Assembly (NCBI RefSeq): GCF_000832985.1
Contig: NZ_CP009920.1
Location: 1,860,001-1,924,000, forward strand
Direction: 5' to 3'
From: Priestia megaterium NBRC 15308 = ATCC 14581
GTDB taxonomy: Bacteria > Bacillota > Bacilli > Bacillales > Bacillaceae_H
Length of the DNA: 64,000 nt
Shown: piece after piece, positions 1 through 8,855 of the stretch
How positions within the stretch are numbered: the first letter of the stretch is position 1
How the letters are laid out: each line of letters opens with the position of its first letter
The notes under the pieces: model-generated
Told to the model about the DNA's origin: nothing
The model's database searches: none
Seen by the model: the letters and a program-made list of their open reading frames with translations, nothing else
Program-made: the position numbers and the translations under genes

Positions 1-62
1 CTGCTTTACGGAGGCTTTTTTGCATAAATATACAAATATATTTTGATGGAGGTATTTAATAA

Positions 63-632
63 ATGTCCATTGCAGGCATTGTATTAGCAGGAGGAAAATC
101 TTCTCGCTACGGTCAACCCAAAATGTTTGAAACCTATAAGAAGAAATCATTTTACGAATATAGTATAGATGCATTAAAAGAAAATCACGTCACACCTATA
201 CTTGTGTCTACCAACCAAGATTTACTCCCTTATTTTCAAAGAAAGGATGTTGCATTTGCAGTTGAAAAATGCCCGTATCAAGGTCCTTTGTATGCAATTC
301 ATCACGCTTTAACTGCGATCGATTGCTGCGCTGAATGGTTCTTTATTCTTTCTTGCGATATTCCTTTTATTAATGCTGAGTTTGTTCATCACATGATCAC
401 ACTGACCCAAACGGACTCACCTGACATTGTTCTTCCTGTTCAGCCTGATCACATTCACCCGCTTCTAGCACTCTATCACCGTAGAATGCTTCCTCTTATT
501 GAACAACTCGTTACACAGGGTGAAAGAAGGCTTACGCAATTGTTGAATCAGACAAACGTCCTTCGCGTGCCTTTTTCAGCAGAAGATCCCACTTTTATAA
601 ATGTGAATCACCGCAGTGATTGGCATTTATAA
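63..632 (+). CDS. mobA: Molybdenum cofactor guanylyltransferase MobA
   Basis: MobA transfers GMP from GTP to Mo-molybdopterin, giving the MGD form of the cofactor that formate dehydrogenases need. The 189-residue protein begins with the nucleotidyltransferase signature LAGGKSSRYGQPK (residues 8-20), and Asp99 in SCDIP is the likely metal ligand. Length is normal for the family. A ribosome binding site (GATGGAGG) lies about 10 bases before the ATG. It converges on moaA with a 12-base gap and belongs to the molybdenum/formate module. A role in supplying bis-MGD to the formate dehydrogenase encoded at 3230 is inferred from position. Confidence 0.93.
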   Translation: MSIAGIVLAGGKSSRYGQPKMFETYKKKSFYEYSIDALKENHVTPILVSTNQDLLPYFQRKDVAFAVEKCPYQGPLYAIHHALTAIDCCAEWFFILSCDIPFINAEFVHHMITLTQTDSPDIVLPVQPDHIHPLLALYHRRMLPLIEQLVTQGERRLTQLLNQTNVLRVPFSAEDPTFINVNHRSDWHL

Positions 633-644
633 AGCTTCTTTGAA

Positions 645-1670
645 TTATCCACCAATATGAGACATTTCCACTTTTTCAGCGCCTTGGACCTGTCTTCCAT
701 TAGCTCGTTCGTCTGAGTAACGATCTTTCCGATGACTCCAGATATCAGAAATGGTGTCACAAACAGTATGATCAGAGGCTTCTGACCGTATCAGTGTGCG
801 GAGGTCATATCCTTTTGACGCGAACAAACAGGTATAGAGCTTTCCTTCAGCCGATACTCTTGCGCGTGAACAAGTGGAACAGAATGAATCTGTGACAGAT
901 GAAATGATACCAATTTCCTCTTCTGTCCCGACGTATCGATACCTGGTGGCTACTTCTCCCGTATAATGAGGTGTAATTTCTTCAAGAGGCATTTCTTGTC
1001 CAACTATATCAAGAATTTGTTTCTTTGTTATAACCTCATCCATTTTCCAGCCGTTTGAATTTCCAACATCCATATATTCAATAAAACGCAGCGTATGTTT
1101 TTTGTCTTTAAAATAGTGGGCCATCGGAAGAATATCCTGCTCATTCTTGCCTTTTTGGACAACCATGTTTATTTTGACTGAAATCCCCGCAAGAGCTGCT
1201 GCTTCTATTCCTTCTAATACTCGTTTTACGCTTCCTCGGTTTCCATTCAACTCTTGAAATCTCACTTCATCAAGCGAGTCTAAGCTAACGGTTACTCTTG
1301 ATAATCCCGCTTTTGATAAGGCTTCTGCATGCTTCTTTAACAGTGAGCCGTTTGTTGTTATGGCAATATCATCTATACCCTCAATTTGCTTCAGACGATT
1401 GATTAGATCTGGCAAACCTTTTCTTAGCAGCGGCTCTCCTCCCGTTATACGCACTTTTTTTACTCCTAGCGATGCGAATAATCTAGTGAGTCTCTCTAAT
1501 TCATCAAACGAAAGAATGTTTTCGGCAGGTAAAAATGGATAGTCTGCCCCAAAAATTTCTTCAGGCATACAATATCGACAGCGAAAGTTACAGCGATCTG
1601 TTACTGACAAACGCAAGTCTCGTAAAGGACGCTTTAAAGTATCAACTATAGCGTATGACATCTGCCTCAT
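645..1670 (-). CDS. moaA: GTP 3',8-cyclase MoaA (radical SAM)
   Basis: MoaA carries out the first step of molybdopterin synthesis, converting GTP to 3',8-cyclo-H2GTP with MoaC. The radical-SAM cluster motif is C27-x3-C31-x2-C34, and the second 4Fe-4S cluster uses C264, C267 and C281. The chain ends in the Gly-Gly tail typical of MoaA. At 341 residues it is full length. The start is ambiguous: the fourth codon (ATG at 1661) has a better spaced Shine-Dalgarno than the first. It lies downstream of fdhD on the same strand, so fdhD-moaA are probably co-transcribed. Confidence 0.95.
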   Translation of the reverse strand: MRQMSYAIVDTLKRPLRDLRLSVTDRCNFRCRYCMPEEIFGADYPFLPAENILSFDELERLTRLFASLGVKKVRITGGEPLLRKGLPDLINRLKQIEGIDDIAITTNGSLLKKHAEALSKAGLSRVTVSLDSLDEVRFQELNGNRGSVKRVLEGIEAAALAGISVKINMVVQKGKNEQDILPMAHYFKDKKHTLRFIEYMDVGNSNGWKMDEVITKKQILDIVGQEMPLEEITPHYTGEVATRYRYVGTEEEIGIISSVTDSFCSTCSRARVSAEGKLYTCLFASKGYDLRTLIRSEASDHTVCDTISDIWSHRKDRYSDERANGRQVQGAEKVEMSHIGG

Positions 1671-1707
1671 CTCTCCTCTCTCTAGCTGTCAGCTTCTCCA
1701 CAGCAGA

Positions 1708-2505
1708 TTAACTCTCTCTTAAAATTCTTTCCGGGCATGTATAAATATTCAACGAATCATTTCGAATAAACCCTACCGTTGTAATTCCCAATTCTTCTGC
1801 TAGATTTAAAGCAAGTTCAGTCGGGGCGGATTTTGAAAGAACCACTTCACACCCGATCTTCGCTACTTTCAACAAAATTTCTGAAGAAATACGGCCGCTG
1901 AAAACGACTACTTTATCTCTAATTGAAATATGGTGTTTTAAGCAATACCCGTATAGTTTATCTAGAGCATTATGCCTACCAATGTCCATTCTGCTAAGCA
2001 TAAAGCCATTTTTATCACAAATAGCAGCGTTATGAACGCCACCCGTTTCTTGAAACGTAGCAGCAGATTGCTGCAGCTTATTCATCAATTGAAAACAATC
2101 CTTAATTGAAAGTTCTACCGATATATCGTTCATTTTTTTAGCAGTCAGTGCATCATTTATAAAGACAAACCCTTGTCTGCTCGCCCCGCAGCAAGACGTG
2201 ATATATCGTTTATTTTGAAGGTTTTGAAAATACGGGTTTAATTTATCTATTGTAACATGAACATACCCTTCTTTTTCTTGAACCCATATGTTTTTAATGT
2301 CTGTGTATGCTCGGATAACCCCTTCAGATGCTAAATAGCCAATTACCATATCTTCAATGTATTGTGGGCTACATACCATCGTGACAAACTCTTCTTCATT
2401 AATTTTCACAGTCACAGGAAACTCCGTTACAATTTTATCTTCCACGCTTTCCATTTGACCATTTTTAAATCTAAGAACTGTACGCTTCTTAACGGTCGAG
2501 TTCAT
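1708..2505 (-). CDS. fdhD: Formate dehydrogenase accessory sulfurtransferase FdhD
   Basis: FdhD passes sulfur to the Mo-bis-MGD cofactor before it enters formate dehydrogenase; without it the enzyme is inactive. The 265-residue protein has the FdhD fold, with the reactive cysteines in TSCCGAS (Cys105, Cys106) and the conserved DIGRHNALDKLYG block in the C-terminal half. The start has the ribosome binding site AAAGGAG upstream. It lies between the DUF2294 gene and moaA, all on the minus strand and divergent from fdhA, which fits a dedicated maturation role. Confidence 0.94.
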   Translation of the reverse strand: MNSTVKKRTVLRFKNGQMESVEDKIVTEFPVTVKINEEEFVTMVCSPQYIEDMVIGYLASEGVIRAYTDIKNIWVQEKEGYVHVTIDKLNPYFQNLQNKRYITSCCGASRQGFVFINDALTAKKMNDISVELSIKDCFQLMNKLQQSAATFQETGGVHNAAICDKNGFMLSRMDIGRHNALDKLYGYCLKHHISIRDKVVVFSGRISSEILLKVAKIGCEVVLSKSAPTELALNLAEELGITTVGFIRNDSLNIYTCPERILRES

Positions 2506-2520
2506 GTGATGTCTCCTTTT

Positions 2521-2865
2521 TTAAATAATGTTTTTATCAAAAACGAATACGGAAACCGCTATATTTTCTTTTATTTTCATATCTGAAAATAAATTAACCA
2601 ACTTTGCTCCTACCAATTCTTCTAACCCTTCCGGCGGATTCGATGCATATACATCTTGGATCATTTTTGTTCGAGCTAGATGAACCATGTCACATCCTTC
2701 AGCAGTGCTTGCAATAAATGTTTCTGTCGGAGTTAAATTTCCATACAGTGTTGAGACAGCCATATTTTCAACAAAAACCGTATGTATTCTTTCCGGTCCT
2801 TTTCCAAATAAATCTTTTCGAAGCTTCCGAATAATATCATTAAATTCATGAATAGTTTTTGACAT
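2521..2865 (-). CDS. DUF2294 / MpsC-like protein
   Basis: A small soluble protein of 114 residues that I recognise as the DUF2294 family, which newer databases relate to MpsC of the Na+-translocating / bicarbonate Mps system (family knowledge, recalled). No catalytic motif or membrane segment is visible. I start it at the ATG at 2865, which has GGGAGAG at good distance, rather than a longer frame opening at 2904. It is the first gene of a minus-strand run ahead of fdhD and moaA, divergent from fdhA. A link to formate, CO2 or bicarbonate is suggestive only. Its function here is unknown. Confidence 0.75.
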   Translation of the reverse strand: MSKTIHEFNDIIRKLRKDLFGKGPERIHTVFVENMAVSTLYGNLTPTETFIASTAEGCDMVHLARTKMIQDVYASNPPEGLEELVGAKLVNLFSDMKIKENIAVSVFVFDKNII

Positions 2866-3005
2866 AATCAACGCTCTCCCACCGATTAAAATTAAATTGT
2901 GCATTTTATTCCTACAGTTTTTTTATCATAAATCAACACTTCAAAAAATAAAAGCCTAAAATCTTTGCAGCAAAACTTTTGAAGAGAGTTGGGTATTTAA
3001 AAAAG

Positions 3006-3034
3006 TTGTGCATTTAAAAACGTAGCGATATAAT
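3006..3034 (+). promoter_or_regulatory. Sigma-A promoter of the formate dehydrogenase leader
   Basis: TTGTGC at 3006-3011 and a perfect TATAAT at 3029-3034 are separated by 17 bases. Transcription should begin near 3041, about 190 bases before the fdhA start codon, so the mRNA has a long leader. Confidence 0.7.
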
Positions 3035-3040
3035 TATAAA

Positions 3041-3206
3041 TAACCGAGATGGAATAATAATAATGAATTGTTATTACTCTATCACTTTTTCTTAACGATA
3101 TAAATGGGCCGGATTGGCATATTAGTAAGACCTGCTAGTAAACTATTCCACCATGATTGCACTTCCCTTATTTAATTAGGCGTGTGTATTCATGGTGGTT
3201 TTTTGT
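3041..3206 (+). promoter_or_regulatory. Candidate attenuator / riboswitch leader of fdhA
   Basis: The leader opens with a hairpin pairing 3048-3060 with 3071-3083 (13 pairs, one mismatch). It ends with a terminator: CCACCATGA at 3148-3156 pairs with TCATGGTGG at 3190-3198, further inner pairs follow, and the right arm runs into TTTTTTG. The strand of the first hairpin, GATGGAATA (3048-3056), can pair instead with 3144-3152 across the terminator's left arm, which would give an antiterminator. No plus-strand gene lies directly upstream that this terminator could serve. It matches no riboswitch class I can name. Molybdate, Moco, tungstate or formate are guesses from context. Confidence 0.6.
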
Positions 3207-3229
3207 TTTTATATAAAGGAGGAAAACAA

Positions 3230-6169
3230 ATGAGTCGTGAAATTATCACTGTTCATATAAATGGCAACGAATACAAAGCAGCTTCAGGCTCTACCATACT
3301 TGAAATTATTAATCAGCAAAGCATTGAGCACCCTCAGATTTGTTATGTTCCTGAAGTGGATCCTATTCAAACTTGTGACACATGTATCGTTGAAATGAAT
3401 GGCGAGTTAGTTCGTTCTTGTTCTACAAAAGCTGAAAACGGCATGAAGATAGAATTACAATCAGCACCCGCAAAAGCGGCACAGACGGAAGCAATGGATC
3501 GTTTATTAGAGAATCATTTGCTATACTGCACCGTTTGCGACAATAACAACGGAAATTGTAAATTACATAACACAGCCGAAATGATGGAGATTGAACATCA
3601 AAAATACCCCTATACGCCAAAGGCCTCAGAGAATGAAGTCGATATGTCTCATCCGTTCTACCGTTATGACCCTAATCAATGCATCGCTTGTGGCCAATGC
3701 GTAGAGGTTTGTCAAAATCTTCAAGTTAATGAAACACTCTCTATCGACTGGGAAGCAAAACGTCCCCGCGTTCTCTGGGATGACGGTGTAGCAATCAATG
3801 AATCTTCTTGTGTGAGCTGCGGTCAATGTGTAACCGTATGCCCTTGTAATGCCTTGATGGAAAAATCCATGCTTGGAGAAGCTGGATTTATGACTGGGCT
3901 TCCAAAAGACGTTTTAAATCCAATGATTGATTTAGTTAAAGAAGTAGAACCTGGATACAGCGGAATTTTTGCTGTTTCAGAAGTGGAAGCCGCTATGCGC
4001 GAAACACGCACGAAAAAAACAAAAACTGTCTGTACATTTTGCGGAGTTGGATGTTCATTTGAAGTATGGACAAAAGGCCGTGAAATCCTTAAAGTTCAGC
4101 CTAGCTCTGATGCTCCCGCAAATGCCATTTCAACCTGTGTGAAAGGAAAATTCGGCTGGGATTTTGTCAACTCTGAAAAACGTATTACTAAGCCTTTAAT
4201 CCGAAAAAATGGTGCATTTGTAGAGTCGTCATGGGAAGAAGCCCTCGACTTAGTAGCAAGCAGGTTAAGCTCTATTAATCAGCAGTATGGACATGGATCA
4301 GTTGGTTTTATTTCTTCTTCTAAGATTACAAACGAAGAAAACTATGTTATTCAAAAGCTGGCTCGCCAAATGTTTGAAACAAATGACGTAGACAACTGCT
4401 CTCGCTACTGTCAGTCTCCTGCAACTGATGGATTATTTCGAACAGTGGGAATGGGAGGCGATGCCGGCACGATAAAAGACATCGCAAAAGCTGGACTGGT
4501 TATCATCGTTGGAGCTAACCCTGCTGAAGGTCATCCTGTATTAGCAACTCGCATCAAACGCGCGCACAAGCTTCATGACCAAAAACTAATCGTCGCAGAT
4601 TTGCGCAAAAACGAAATGGCTGAACGCTCTGACATTTTCATCAGTCCAAAACAAGGTACGGACCAAGTATGGCTAATGGCTGTAACAAAATACATGATTG
4701 ACCAAGGATGGCACAATGAAAAATTCATCCAAGAAAACGTCAACTATTTTGAAGACTTTCACTCTTTGCTTGAAAAGTACACGCTTGAATATGCTGAACA
4801 AATTACGGGTATTCCAGCAGCAACGCTCATTCAAATAGCTGAAATGATTCGAGACGCCGATGGAACCTGTGTGCTGTGGGGCATGGGCGTAACGCAAAAT
4901 ACGGGAGGCTCTGATACATCAGCGGCTATCTCAAACCTGTTGCTTGCTACTGGAAACTATCGACGCCCTGGAGCAGGCGCTTATCCGCTCCGAGGCCACA
5001 ATAACGTCCAAGGAGCATGTGATATGGGAACTCTTCCTGCTTGGCTTCCAGGCTATCAGCACGTCACAGACTCAGTCGCCCGAGCGAAATTTGAAAAAGC
5101 ATACGGTGTAAAAATTAAAGATAAGCCAGGGCTTGATAATATTCAAATGCTGCATTCAATTGGTGAAGGAAAAATGAAGGCCATGTACCTTGTCGGTGAA
5201 GATATGGCTCTTGTTGATTCAAATGCTAACCATGTACACGAAATATTATCAAATTTAGATTTTTTTGTCGTCCAAGACATTTTCCTTTCGAGAACGGCTC
5301 AATATGCTGATGTTGTACTTCCTGCTGTTCCTTCTCTTGAAAAAGACGGAACATTTACCAATACGGAGCGACGTGTCCAAAGATTGTATCAAGCATTACC
5401 AACGCTCGGTGATTCAAAGCCGGATTGGTGGATTGTTCAAGAGATTGCCAACCGCTTAGGTGCGAACTGGACGTATACACATCCTGGTGATATCTTTGCA
5501 GAAATGGCTAGTCTATCACCTCTATTCAGCCAAGCCAGTTACGAAAACCTTGAAGGCTGGAATAGCTTCTTATGGGGGAGCTTAGAGGGAAAAAGCACGC
5601 CGTTACTTTACGTCGATGGGTTTAATTTCCCAGATAAAAAAGCGCGCTTTGCTTTATCACATTGGGTACTTCCTGCCGAATTCCCAGAAGAATATGATCT
5701 ACACATTAATAATGGAAGAATGTTAGAACATTTTCATGAAGGGAATATGACCAATAAATCGAGCGGCATCCAATCAAAAGTACCGGAAGTATTTGTAGAA
5801 ATTTCACCTCAGCTTGCCAAGGAGCGTGAAATTGAAGAAGGTTCGCTTGTCAGATTAATCTCACCGTTTGGAGCAGTAAAAGTACAGGCATTAATTACAG
5901 AGCGAGTAAAAGCAAATGAGCTGTATCTTCCAATGCACTCTGTTCATAAAGATTCGGCTATTAACTTCTTGACCGGACCTGCAGTCGACCAACGAACAAA
6001 TACGCCGGCTTACAAACAAACAAAAGTACGGATGGAAGTATTAAGTAAAGGTGGAGAAACGCCTTTACCGTCTACAAATCCGCGTAACAAAAAACGTCAT
6101 CCTCAAAATGGGGTCGAGGTTCAGCGTAAATGGAACCGTCCTGGCTACGTCCATTTAACAAGTAAATAG
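3230..6169 (+). CDS. fdhA: Formate dehydrogenase alpha subunit, Mo/Fe-S, YjgC/YrhE type
   Basis: Large cytoplasmic molybdoenzyme of 979 residues that oxidises formate to CO2. In order: a 2Fe-2S domain (Cys38, 49, 52, 64), a His-Cys3 cluster (H96, C100, C103, C110), two 4Fe-4S clusters (C151/154/157/161 and C194/197/200/204), then the Mo-bis-MGD catalytic domain with its own 4Fe-4S motif starting at C268, C271, C275. The active-site position is Cys394 in CSRYCQSPA, so this is the cysteine rather than the selenocysteine form. I start at 3230 because AAAGGAGG lies 8 bases upstream; a frame opening at 3182 runs through the terminator. It is followed 11 bases later by the DUF1641 partner. Confidence 0.92.
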   Translation: MSREIITVHINGNEYKAASGSTILEIINQQSIEHPQICYVPEVDPIQTCDTCIVEMNGELVRSCSTKAENGMKIELQSAPAKAAQTEAMDRLLENHLLYCTVCDNNNGNCKLHNTAEMMEIEHQKYPYTPKASENEVDMSHPFYRYDPNQCIACGQCVEVCQNLQVNETLSIDWEAKRPRVLWDDGVAINESSCVSCGQCVTVCPCNALMEKSMLGEAGFMTGLPKDVLNPMIDLVKEVEPGYSGIFAVSEVEAAMRETRTKKTKTVCTFCGVGCSFEVWTKGREILKVQPSSDAPANAISTCVKGKFGWDFVNSEKRITKPLIRKNGAFVESSWEEALDLVASRLSSINQQYGHGSVGFISSSKITNEENYVIQKLARQMFETNDVDNCSRYCQSPATDGLFRTVGMGGDAGTIKDIAKAGLVIIVGANPAEGHPVLATRIKRAHKLHDQKLIVADLRKNEMAERSDIFISPKQGTDQVWLMAVTKYMIDQGWHNEKFIQENVNYFEDFHSLLEKYTLEYAEQITGIPAATLIQIAEMIRDADGTCVLWGMGVTQNTGGSDTSAAISNLLLATGNYRRPGAGAYPLRGHNNVQGACDMGTLPAWLPGYQHVTDSVARAKFEKAYGVKIKDKPGLDNIQMLHSIGEGKMKAMYLVGEDMALVDSNANHVHEILSNLDFFVVQDIFLSRTAQYADVVLPAVPSLEKDGTFTNTERRVQRLYQALPTLGDSKPDWWIVQEIANRLGANWTYTHPGDIFAEMASLSPLFSQASYENLEGWNSFLWGSLEGKSTPLLYVDGFNFPDKKARFALSHWVLPAEFPEEYDLHINNGRMLEHFHEGNMTNKSSGIQSKVPEVFVEISPQLAKEREIEEGSLVRLISPFGAVKVQALITERVKANELYLPMHSVHKDSAINFLTGPAVDQRTNTPAYKQTKVRMEVLSKGGETPLPSTNPRNKKRHPQNGVEVQRKWNRPGYVHLTSK

Positions 6170-6180
6170 GAGGAGAAAAG

Positions 6181-6660
6181 ATGGCACAACCTATTACAGA
6201 AATTAAGAAACCTCTTCTAAGCGAGGAAGAAGAAAAACAACAAAAATTAGAAGATTTAACTTCTCTGCTGGCAGATAATGAAGAAGCGTTGAACCGTATT
6301 ATCGGTATTGTTGGCGAACTTAACGACATGGGTGTTCTTGAAGCTGCTGATTCAATGATTCAAGCGAAAGAAAAAATCTCAAAAATTGCGCTTCATCAAA
6401 TTTCCAGAGAACCGGTAACCAATTTAATTAATACTCTTATGGGTGCAAGCAGCGGTTTAATGAAGGCAGATCCAGAGGTAACTGCTAAACTTGTAAATAG
6501 CGCAACAGCTGGTATGAACGAAGCGAATGAATATGTAAAAACCGGAAAAAAAGTAAGTGCATTAGCTCTTATAAAAGCGCTAAACGATCCAGACGTCAAT
6601 CGTGCAATTGGATTTGGGCTTCACTTTTTAAAAGGAATGGGCAAAGCGTTGGAAGAATAA
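6181..6660 (+). CDS. DUF1641 protein, formate dehydrogenase partner (YjgD/YrhD)
   Basis: A 159-residue protein of the DUF1641 family, which accompanies the YjgC/YrhE type of formate dehydrogenase in Bacillus. The N-terminus is acidic and Lys-rich, and the rest is helical with no cofactor motif. It starts 11 bases after fdhA behind GGAGGAG and is certainly co-transcribed. It is probably a small structural or electron-transfer partner subunit; the biochemical role is not established as far as I know. Confidence 0.82.
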   Translation: MAQPITEIKKPLLSEEEEKQQKLEDLTSLLADNEEALNRIIGIVGELNDMGVLEAADSMIQAKEKISKIALHQISREPVTNLINTLMGASSGLMKADPEVTAKLVNSATAGMNEANEYVKTGKKVSALALIKALNDPDVNRAIGFGLHFLKGMGKALEE

Positions 6661-6663
6661 ATG

Positions 6664-6712
6664 AAGCAGCGACTTGAAAGTTTTCCCCCTTTCAAGTCGC
6701 TGCTTTCTTTTT
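6664..6712 (+). terminator. Intrinsic terminator after the fdhA operon
   Basis: A 17-bp stem (6664-6680 with 6689-6705) is followed by TTCTTTTT. It separates fdhA-DUF1641 from modA. Confidence 0.9.
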
Positions 6713-6785
6713 AGGAAGTCAAATTTAAAATGAACGTGATATAGTTATACTAAATTGCTTTACTACAACTAACTGAGGTGACACG

Positions 6786-7583
6786 ATGCAACAATACTTT
6801 AAACCCTTATTCGCACTATTATTTTTAATTATGTTTACTGCTGCTTGTTCGAACGAAACAAATACCGATCAATCCGCAGCTCAGCACAAAAACATCAGCT
6901 TAACGATATCCGCTGCGGCCAGCTTAAAAGATGCGCTCACTGATATTCAAAAGCAATATGAAAAAAAGCATCCAAATATAGACTTGAAATTTAATTTTGG
7001 AGCTTCAGGCTCGCTGCAACAGCAAGTTACAAACGGCGCACCTGTTGATTTATTTTTTTCAGCAGCGGAAGACAAGTTTGATGCACTAGTAAAAGCAGGA
7101 GCTATCTCCAAAGAGAATGGTGCTGACTTGGTTGGCAATGACCTTGTGCTTATCGTGCCAAAGAATAATACGTCTGCTATCACAAATTTTGAAGATCTAT
7201 CAAAGCCGACTGTTCAAAAAATTGCACTTGGAATACCAGAATCCGTTCCTGCCGGACAGTATGCGAAGGAGACTTTTGAACACATGAACCTCTGGAAAAA
7301 CATTGAGCCAAAAACCGTCTATGCGAAAGACGTACGCCAGGTGCTTTCCTATGTAGAGACAGGAAACGTTGAAGCTGGGGTGGTTTATAAAACCGATGCC
7401 TTGATTTCAAAAAAGGTGAAGATTGTCGCTACTGCAGATAATAGCACTCACAAACCAATTGTATATCCTGTAGGCGTTATTAAGGATTCGAAACATCCAC
7501 AAGAAGCAAAAGCTTTTTATCAATTTTTACAAAGTAAGACGGCTCTTGACACTTTAAAGAAATACGGTTTCACTGCAAATTGA
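6786..7583 (+). CDS. modA: Molybdate ABC transporter substrate-binding lipoprotein ModA
   Basis: ModA captures molybdate (or tungstate) outside the membrane and delivers it to ModB. The 265-residue precursor has a signal peptide ending in the lipobox TAAC (Cys21), so it is a lipid-anchored binding protein. The mature start TISAAASLKDAL contains the serine-rich oxyanion-binding motif of the family. A ribosome binding site (TGAGGTG) precedes the ATG, and TATACT at 6746-6751 is a possible -10 box. modB follows 7 bases later. The gene adjoins the Mo enzyme genes, as expected for a dedicated importer. Confidence 0.93.
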   Translation: MQQYFKPLFALLFLIMFTAACSNETNTDQSAAQHKNISLTISAAASLKDALTDIQKQYEKKHPNIDLKFNFGASGSLQQQVTNGAPVDLFFSAAEDKFDALVKAGAISKENGADLVGNDLVLIVPKNNTSAITNFEDLSKPTVQKIALGIPESVPAGQYAKETFEHMNLWKNIEPKTVYAKDVRQVLSYVETGNVEAGVVYKTDALISKKVKIVATADNSTHKPIVYPVGVIKDSKHPQEAKAFYQFLQSKTALDTLKKYGFTAN

Positions 7584-7590
7584 GGCCGCT

Positions 7591-8247
7591 ATGATTCAAG
7601 AATTTTTATCTCCTCTTCAGCTATCGCTTAAAATTGCATTAGTAGCAGGATTTGTCGTTATTATTTTAGGCACTGTTATAGGAAAACTGTTATCTAGGAA
7701 ACACTTTAAGGGAAAAGTGATGATTGAAACGGCGTTAATGCTCCCGTTGGTGCTCCCTCCGTCCGTTGTTGGATTTTTATTGATTGTCATATTCGGGAAA
7801 CACAGCCTGCTCGGCCGGGCAATTGAATGGGTCTTTCAACAACCCGTTATTTTCACATGGTGGGCAGCTGTTATTGCCTCCGTTGTCGTTGCGTTTCCGC
7901 TTATGTATCAATCTGCCAAAACAGGCTTTCAAGGCGTTGATTACGAAATTGAAGACGCAGCTCGAGTAGATGGTGCAAGCGAATGGAAAGTCTTTTTCTT
8001 TATTTCTATCCCTTTAGCTTCTAAAGCCATCGTAACAGGAGGAGTGCTAAGTCTGGCAAGAGCACTCGGAGAGTTTGGAGCCACTTTGATGTTTGCCGGC
8101 AATATTCCAGGTGAAACTCAAACTGTGCCTACTGCTATCTACGTAGCGATTGACTCTGGAAACATGAATCTCGCTTGGCTATGGGTTATTTCAATCGTCT
8201 TTCTTTCCTTTCTTATGCTGCTTTTTGTTCAGCTTAAACAAAAATAA
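7591..8247 (+). CDS. modB: Molybdate ABC transporter permease ModB
   Basis: Inner-membrane permease of the molybdate importer, 218 residues with about five or six hydrophobic spans. The EAA-like loop that docks the ATPase is visible around YEIEDAARVDGASEWKVFF. Start codon and length fit the family. It is in an operon with modA. No ModC ATPase gene follows: a strong terminator and then ssrA come next, so the ATPase must be encoded elsewhere or shared. Confidence 0.93.
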   Translation: MIQEFLSPLQLSLKIALVAGFVVIILGTVIGKLLSRKHFKGKVMIETALMLPLVLPPSVVGFLLIVIFGKHSLLGRAIEWVFQQPVIFTWWAAVIASVVVAFPLMYQSAKTGFQGVDYEIEDAARVDGASEWKVFFFISIPLASKAIVTGGVLSLARALGEFGATLMFAGNIPGETQTVPTAIYVAIDSGNMNLAWLWVISIVFLSFLMLLFVQLKQK

Positions 8248-8286
8248 AAGGATGCCTCTTTGTGTAACAGGCATCCTTTTATTTCT
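8242..8286 (+). terminator. Terminator of modAB
   Basis: A 15-bp stem (8242-8256 with 8270-8284) holds the T-rich run TTTTATTT in its right arm. It overlaps the modB stop codon. Confidence 0.88.
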
Positions 8287-8322
8287 TTCCTGCTTTTTTC
8301 AATTTTACATAAATTATAAATT

Positions 8323-8367
8323 AAAAAGGAGCTAATCAAATGAAGAGCATACATTTGATTAACTCCT
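8323..8367 (-). terminator. Terminator of ssrA
   Basis: A 16-bp stem (8327-8342 with 8352-8367, one mismatch) is followed on the minus strand by TTTTT. It lies 36 bases beyond the tmRNA 3' end. Confidence 0.85.
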
Positions 8368-8402
8368 GTTATAAGTAAGGTAAGCCACCATACAATATGT
8401 AT

Positions 8403-8764
8403 TGGTGGAGACGGTGGGAGTCGAACCCACGTCCAGAAATATCGCCACTTAAGCGTCTACGAGTGTAGTTGGCATATTGATCATTCGCGAGCTGTTCTGC
8501 CTACCAACAGGCGTCCCAGTCGCTAGTCTGATTATTCTCTTCCTTCGTCCTCAGACGGCGAACTCCGGCGTAGCCCACTTAAAGTGAGTCCCTTACCCTA
8601 CCACATGGGCGATGGAGGGAGGAACCGCTAAGCTACTATTATGCAGCTAAAGCGAAGTTATTGTTAGATTTGCCAGTTATTATTGGCGTTGATGTTTTAA
8701 CGAGGCCATCTCCTCGACTCGCAACCTAAGCTCGAACTACCCCTGTCGAATCCGTAACGTCCCC
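8403..8764 (-). ncRNA. ssrA: tmRNA (ssrA)
   Basis: Transfer-messenger RNA of 362 nt that rescues stalled ribosomes together with SmpB. Its 5' end on the minus strand, GGGGACGTTACGGATTCGAC, is the canonical tRNA-like half. The 3' end carries the T-arm GGGAGTCGAACCC (as read on the plus strand) and an encoded CCA at 8403-8405. The tag frame at 8642-8674 reads GKSNNNFALAA followed by TAA, which directs tagged proteins to proteases such as ClpXP. A promoter lies about 90 bases upstream, so a precursor is processed at the 5' end. smpB is the next gene upstream. Confidence 0.97.
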
Positions 8765-8855
8765 ATATAAAAGGGAGTCGGAATGTGTAAGAAAAAATCT
8801 TACATCAGATAGCGACTTCAGTGTGCAAAATGAAATCTAACTGATAACAATACTT

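Noticed and set aside
1-25. Terminator of a gene before mobA
   Set aside because: GGAGGCTTTTTT could be the right arm of one, but the left arm is outside the window.
3148-3206. The hairpin as an ordinary terminator of an upstream gene
   Set aside because: The nearest plus-strand gene upstream is mobA, 2.5 kb away and separated by three minus-strand genes.
4406-4414. Selenocysteine in formate dehydrogenase
   Set aside because: The active-site codon is TGT (Cys394), not TGA, and no in-frame TGA occurs.
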